Shown here piece by piece: positions 5,929 to 9,243 of a stretch of DNA of 9,243 bases. The notes under the pieces were generated by a model. It searched no databases. It saw only the letters and a list, made by a program, of their open reading frames with translations, and was not told where the DNA came from. Within the stretch, counting starts at the first letter, position 1; each line of letters opens with the position of its first letter. The DNA comes from Propionibacteriales bacterium (GTDB taxonomy: Bacteria > Actinomycetota > Actinomycetes > Propionibacteriales > Propionibacteriaceae), in contig JADGPB010000069.1 in NCBI GenBank assembly GCA_017882655.1, positions 1-9,243 of the forward strand, in the 5' to 3' direction. The translations under genes were made by a program, and so were the position numbers.

Positions 5929-6849
5929 ATGACTGGCCCGTCCGCCCCCAGGCGCGCCTCCTCGAGCGCACCCACGAAGACGGTCTATGCGCGCCGTCGG
6001 CTGGCTGTCGGCCTCGTGGGGTTCGCGATCCTCGGGGTCGTGATCGCGCTGGTGGCTGGCCTCGCGGTGCGCTGGTGGGAGAGCCACGGTACGGCGATCT
6101 TCCCGTCGCCGCAGGACGGGTGCGTCGCGACCGTCGGTGGTCAGACCGCGTCGTTGGACCTCGAGCAGGCGTACAACGCGGCGATCATCGCCGGCGTCGC
6201 TGTCCAGCGCGGACTGGCGCCGCGCGCCGTGTCGATCGCGTTCGCGACCGCGCTGCAGGAGTCGGGGCTACGCAACCTCGACCACGGCGACCGCGACTCC
6301 GTGGGGCTGTTCCAGCAGCGCCCGTCGCAGGGCTGGGGCACGGTCGCCCAGATCATGAACCCGCAGTACTCCGCCGGGAAGTTCTACGACGCCCTGGTGA
6401 GGATCGCCAACTGGCAGACTCGCGACATCACCGAGGTCGCCCAGGCCGTCCAACGCTCCGGGGTCCCCGACGGGTACCGCAAGCACGTCGACCGAGCGCG
6501 CATCCTTGGCAGCGCGATGTCCGGTGAGACCGCCGCCGCGTTCACCTGCGTGGCGACAACACCGAAGGCCGCCGATCCGGCCGGCTACGCGACCATGCTC
6601 AAGGCGACATACGGAGGTACGGCGCCTGGCGTCGCCGCCGATGGACCGCCCGCTCGGGTCGACGTCACCGCGGCCGCCGACGCGACGATCTGGTCCGTCG
6701 CCACCGCCAGCCAGGCATGGGCATCAGCGTTCGGCATCACCCAGATCCAGGCCGGCGAGAAGACCTGGCACCCCTCGACCACCGACCTCCCGCTCTGGTC
6801 CTCCGCCACCCCCCAGCCCGCTCGTACGGTGTCGGTGACGTTCGCCTAG
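5929..6849 (+). CDS. Membrane-anchored lysozyme-like-fold protein, putative cell-wall hydrolase
   Basis: The protein has 306 aa: a basic N-terminus (RRRLAVG), one transmembrane segment at ~25-48, then an extracellular region. Residues ~75-195 hold a conserved actinobacterial block with ALQESGLRNLDHGD (108-121) and SVGLFQQRPSQGWG (124-137). I recognise this from many actinobacterial proteins, often left hypothetical or mislabelled as heavy-metal transporters. The helix-Glu-Ser-x-x arrangement followed by GLFQQ resembles lysozyme/transglycosylase folds, with E111 the candidate catalytic acid. The only two cysteines, C65 and C207, flank this domain and could form a disulfide. A C-terminal domain (~245-306, with repeated Trp) is unknown to me. 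The ATG lies 3 nt after the dapD stop with no Shine-Dalgarno, so translation is probably coupled. Enzyme activity is inferred, not shown. Confidence 0.8.
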   Translation: MTGPSAPRRASSSAPTKTVYARRRLAVGLVGFAILGVVIALVAGLAVRWWESHGTAIFPSPQDGCVATVGGQTASLDLEQAYNAAIIAGVAVQRGLAPRAVSIAFATALQESGLRNLDHGDRDSVGLFQQRPSQGWGTVAQIMNPQYSAGKFYDALVRIANWQTRDITEVAQAVQRSGVPDGYRKHVDRARILGSAMSGETAAAFTCVATTPKAADPAGYATMLKATYGGTAPGVAADGPPARVDVTAAADATIWSVATASQAWASAFGITQIQAGEKTWHPSTTDLPLWSSATPQPARTVSVTFA

Positions 6850-6855
6850 GGTCCC

Positions 6856-7965
6856 TCAGCCGGCGAGGCGGGCTGCTGCTGCGTTGATGCGTTCGTCGGT
6901 CGCTGTGAGGGCGATCCGTACGTGGTCGGCGCCTGCGGTGCCGTAGAAGTCGCCGGGTGCCGCGAGGATGCCGAGATCTGCGAGGCGGTCGACGGTGACG
7001 CGGCCGGGCTCGCCGAGGGTGGCCCACACGTACAACCCGGCCTGCGAGTGGTCGATCCGGTAACCGGCGGCCACGAGCGCGGCAGACAGCACCTGCCGCC
7101 TCGACGCGTACCGCTCACGCTGGATCCGTACGTGCTCGTCGTCGCCCAGCAGCACGGTCATGGCCGCCTGTACGGGCGCGGGAACCATCATCCCGAGGTG
7201 CTTGCGCACCTCGAGCAGCTGAGACACGACAGCCGGGTCGCCACCGATGAAGCCCGCACGGTAGCCGGCCAGGTTCGACCGCTTCGACAGCGAGTACGCG
7301 CCGACGATCCCCGTGACGTCACCGCCGTTGATCCTGGTGTCCAGCGCCGAGACCGGTTCCGCGTCCCAGCCGAACTCCCCGTAGCACTCGTCGGCGACCA
7401 GCAGCGCGCCACGGGCACGGCCGTACGCGATCCACGCCGAAGTCTCCGCTGCGTCCGCCACGCGGCCGGTCGGGTTCGACGGCGAGTTCGTCCACACCAG
7501 CGCCGGGCGCTCGTCCGCCACGTCGTCGGGCGTCTCCGCGGTCACCACGCGGCATCCGGCCACCGCGGCCCCGACCGCGTACGTCGGGTAGGCGGTCGCC
7601 GGGATCACGACGGTGTCCTGTGCGCCCAGGCCGAGCAGCGTGGGAAGCCAGCCGACGAGCTCCTTCGTGCCGATGACCGGCAGGACGCCTCGCTCGCCGA
7701 GCTGTGGTGCGCCCCAGCGCCGGGACAGGTAGTCCCCGATCGCCAGACGAAGCGCCGGTGTGCCCCAGGTCAGCGGGTACCCGTGGGCGTCGGACGCCTC
7801 AGCGAGGGCTGTCCGGCCTAGCTCGGGAGTCGGATCGACCGGCGTGCCCACGGACAGGTCGCAGATCCCGTCCGGATGGCTCCGGGCGCGCGCCGCCGCC
7901 CCCGCGATCGTGTCCCACGGGAAGTCGGGGAGGTGCAGGGGCCGGAAGAACGCGGGCGCGCTCAC
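6856..7965 (-). CDS. dapC: Succinyldiaminopimelate transaminase (actinobacterial DapC)
   Basis: This is a 369-aa fold-type I PLP aminotransferase. It has HGYPLTWGTPALR (61-73), the SNPTG motif (N164), VADECYGEFGW (D192 contacts the pyridine nitrogen; Y195), the Schiff-base lysine K228 in SLSKRSN, and the substrate-carboxylate arginine R350 in HVRIALT. Length and neighbouring ferredoxin match the actinobacterial DapC group (Rv1178 beside Rv1177 fdxC). It would convert N-succinyl-2-amino-6-oxopimelate and glutamate to N-succinyl-LL-DAP, the step between DapD and DapE, both encoded here. The GTG start at 7965 overlaps the ferredoxin stop (GTGA), and the family-typical start SAPAFFRPLHLPDFPWD agrees. 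Its stop is 6 nt from the stop of the converging lysozyme-like gene. Other class I aminotransferases are possible, but context favours DapC. Confidence 0.9.
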   Translation of the reverse strand: MSAPAFFRPLHLPDFPWDTIAGAAARARSHPDGICDLSVGTPVDPTPELGRTALAEASDAHGYPLTWGTPALRLAIGDYLSRRWGAPQLGERGVLPVIGTKELVGWLPTLLGLGAQDTVVIPATAYPTYAVGAAVAGCRVVTAETPDDVADERPALVWTNSPSNPTGRVADAAETSAWIAYGRARGALLVADECYGEFGWDAEPVSALDTRINGGDVTGIVGAYSLSKRSNLAGYRAGFIGGDPAVVSQLLEVRKHLGMMVPAPVQAAMTVLLGDDEHVRIQRERYASRRQVLSAALVAAGYRIDHSQAGLYVWATLGEPGRVTVDRLADLGILAAPGDFYGTAGADHVRIALTATDERINAAAARLAG

Positions 7966-8282
7966 TCGCCCTGAGGGGGCAGCGCGGCGACGACCGGGTG
8001 GTCGTCGTCGATGACACCCAGCTTGGCCGCGCCACCCGGCGTACCCAGCTTGTCGAAGAAGGCCGCGTTGACGTCGAGGTACTCGGAGTACTCGGGCGGC
8101 ACGTCGTCCTCGTAGTAGATCGCCTCGACCGGGCACACCGGCTCGCAGGCGCCGCAGTCGACGCACTCCTCCGGATTGATGTAAAGCATCCGGTTGCCCT
8201 CGTAGATGCAGTCCACAGGACACTCGTCGACACAGGCCCGGTCCTTGATGTCGACACAGGGCAGGGCGATGACGTACGTCAC
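7962..8282 (-). CDS. fdxA: 7Fe ferredoxin ([3Fe-4S][4Fe-4S])
   Basis: This 106-aa soluble electron carrier has eight cysteines: C9, C17, C21, C25, C40, C43, C46 and C50. The spacing matches Azotobacter ferredoxin I shifted by one residue. By that analogy C9/C17/C50 bind the [3Fe-4S] cluster, C21/C40/C43/C46 bind the [4Fe-4S] cluster, and C25 is free. The C-terminal half (EYSEYLDVNAAFFDKLGTPG) is typical of actinobacterial FdxA/FdxC. The start is GTG 8282 with GAGGAG 6 nt upstream. The stop overlaps the dapC start, so translation is coupled. DapC chemistry does not need a ferredoxin, so the pairing is probably co-regulation or an unknown link; the redox partner is not in this window. Confidence 0.95.
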   Translation of the reverse strand: MTYVIALPCVDIKDRACVDECPVDCIYEGNRMLYINPEECVDCGACEPVCPVEAIYYEDDVPPEYSEYLDVNAAFFDKLGTPGGAAKLGVIDDDHPVVAALPPQGE

Positions 8283-8288
8283 GAAGCG

Positions 8289-8294
8289 CTCCTC
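8289..8294 (-). promoter_or_regulatory. Ribosome binding site of fdxA
   Basis: GAGGAG on the minus strand lies 6 nt before the GTG at 8282 and fixes that start, since no ATG is available near the conserved TYVIALPC sequence. Confidence 0.75.
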
Positions 8295-8331
8295 ACGATT
8301 TGGGACGCGGCCTCACGTGCCGCTAGGCGGA

Positions 8332-8337
8332 ACTGTA
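8332..8337 (-). promoter_or_regulatory. Possible -10 box of fdxA-dapC
   Basis: TACAGT on the minus strand fits TANNNT and would give a ~40-nt leader. A small hairpin, GCGGC (8307-8311) with GCCGC (8319-8323), would lie at the 5' end of that leader, upstream of the ribosome binding site. No clear -35 is seen. Confidence 0.3.
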
Positions 8338-8367
8338 CCGGCAGCATCGCCGAAAACGCGCGTCCAG

Positions 8368-8386
8368 TAGCGTCGGGTCAAGGAGG
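8368..8386 (+). promoter_or_regulatory. Possible -10 box and ribosome binding site of the SMP-30-like gene
   Basis: TAGCGT (8368-8373) is a TANNNT hexamer; transcription from ~8380 would give a leader of about 11 nt. AGGAGG (8381-8386) lies 4 nt before the ATG at 8391. The ribosome binding site is strong; the -10 is tentative. Confidence 0.5.
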
Positions 8387-8390
8387 AACG

Positions 8391-9243
8391 ATGCCGATTT
8401 CTGGACATGGGCTGTGGGCCGACGACTCGCTCGAGCGGCTGGCGACGGGCGCCAGGTGGCTGGAGGGGCCGGTCTGGCTCGGCGACAGGTTGCTCGTCAG
8501 CGACATCCCCGGCAACCGGGTGCTGTCGTGGCGCGAGGGGCAGGCCGAGCTCGAGGTCGCCATCACCGACGCGGAGTTCACCAACGGTCGTACGCTCGCC
8601 CGGGACGGACGCGTTTACCAGTGCTCGCATGGCCGCCGCGGCGTCGAAGAGCTGAACCCCGATCTGACCACCACCCTCCTGGTCGACGCGGTCAACGGCG
8701 TCCGCCTCAACTCCCCCAACGACCTCGTCGTCGCCCGCGACGGCGCGATCTGGTTCACGGACCCGCCGTACGGGATCCTCAAGGACGGCGAAGGACACCC
8801 CGGCGAGCTGGAGTACGGCGCCTGCTGGGTGTTCCGGTTCGTGCCGGAGACAGGTGAGCTCACCCCCGTCATCACCGACCTCGACCGTCCGAACGGCCTC
8901 GCGTTCTCCCCCGACGAGAGCGTGCTGTACGTGGCGAACTCCGCCAACCACGACGGCTTCAAGGTCTGGGCGTACGACGTTGTCGACGGGCAGTGCGGCC
9001 CAGGGCGCCTCTTCTACACCGGGCTCAAGGGCGTCATCGACGGGTTCCGCGTCGACACGGACGGCCTGCTCTGGCTCTCCGACGACGACTCGGTCGCGGT
9101 CACCGATCCGGAAGGGACGGTGTTAGGCACCCTCGACGTCCCCGAGCGGGTCGCCAACGTCTGCTTCGCACCGGACGGTCACCTGTACATCGCGGCGACG
9201 ACCACGCTGTACAGGATCCAGACCTACAGCGCGGACGCCGCGC
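8391..9243 (+). CDS. SMP-30/gluconolactonase/LRE family protein, 3' end beyond window
   Basis: The frame is open from ATG 8391 to the window end, giving 284 residues without a stop; family members are usually about 290-300 aa, so little is missing. It is a six-bladed beta-propeller hydrolase. Metal ligands are recognisable: E25 in RWLEGPVW, N110 in LNSPNDLVV, N168 in RPNGLAFSPD, and D217 in VIDGFRVDTDG. FTDPPYGI (122-129) is also family-typical. Members hydrolyse sugar lactones such as gluconolactone, or related esters and lactones; substrate is not predictable. There is no signal peptide. It diverges from fdxA across 108 bp and has its own strong Shine-Dalgarno. No sugar-catabolic neighbour is visible here, so its pathway is unknown. 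Confidence 0.9.
   Translation, partial: MPISGHGLWADDSLERLATGARWLEGPVWLGDRLLVSDIPGNRVLSWREGQAELEVAITDAEFTNGRTLARDGRVYQCSHGRRGVEELNPDLTTTLLVDAVNGVRLNSPNDLVVARDGAIWFTDPPYGILKDGEGHPGELEYGACWVFRFVPETGELTPVITDLDRPNGLAFSPDESVLYVANSANHDGFKVWAYDVVDGQCGPGRLFYTGLKGVIDGFRVDTDGLLWLSDDDSVAVTDPEGTVLGTLDVPERVANVCFAPDGHLYIAATTTLYRIQTYSADAA

Noticed and set aside
4780..6087. 435-aa minus-strand open frame antisense to dapD
   Set aside because: Composition is His/Arg/Asp/Val-rich and typical of an antisense shadow; dapD on the plus strand is unambiguous.
8307..8323. Possible riboswitch or attenuator in the fdxA leader
   Set aside because: Only a 5-bp stem with a 7-nt loop is visible, with no conserved aptamer elements; recorded as a hairpin only.
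1..9243. Mobile element, phage, CRISPR, toxin-antitoxin or defence genes
   Set aside because: No transposase, integrase, repeat array, terminal inverted repeats or tRNA was seen; base and codon use look uniform across the window.

Overview
The window comes from the chromosome of a high-GC actinobacterium. The evidence is heavy G/C use at third codon positions, GTG starts, a GlgM-type glycogen/maltose-1-phosphate enzyme, an actinobacterial DapD, a DUF3117 protein and a short DivIVA-domain protein. From memory, gene order follows Mycobacterium tuberculosis Rv1201c-Rv1213 (dapD, dapE, LOG, DivIVA-like, DUF3117, glgM, glgC) plus the Rv1177-Rv1178 pair (fdxC, dapC). Several mycobacterial genes of that stretch are absent and others are inserted, so a non-mycobacterial lineage such as Propionibacteriales/Nocardioidaceae is my guess. 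Species cannot be read from the sequence.

Layout. (1) 1-1458: glgC (minus, only its N-terminus in the window) and glgM (plus) diverge from a ~110 bp promoter region; these are the ADP-glucose to maltose-1-phosphate steps of alpha-glucan synthesis. A perfect 16-bp hairpin closes glgM and separates it from the convergent gene. (2) 1473-3831, minus: dapE, then a LOG-family phosphoribohydrolase, a one-span DivIVA-domain protein and a 55-aa DUF3117 protein, spaced 10-34 nt apart. (3) 3866-4843, minus: a YajO-like aldo-keto reductase lies between dapE and dapD. (4) 4993-6849, plus: dapD followed 3 nt later by a membrane-anchored lysozyme-like protein. (5) 6856-8282, minus: a 7Fe ferredoxin overlapping dapC, convergent with the lysozyme-like gene across only 6 nt. 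(6) 8391-end, plus: an SMP-30/gluconolactonase-like gene cut by the window edge.

The main theme is diaminopimelate synthesis by the succinylase branch. DapD (succinylation), DapC (transamination) and DapE (desuccinylation) are three consecutive steps and lie within 6.5 kb in three different transcription units. The lysozyme-like protein after dapD suggests a link to the cell wall.

No phage, IS element, CRISPR array, tRNA or rRNA is visible. This is a core metabolic region, and I see no convincing undescribed multi-gene system. The most informative signals lie outside the ORFs. A TANNNT hexamer sits exactly 6 nt before the start codon of four genes (glgC, LOG, dapE, dapD), which predicts leaderless mRNAs. 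The word CGTACG is strongly over-represented and appears to bias codon choice (Val GTA before Arg CGN; Arg CGT before Thr ACN).
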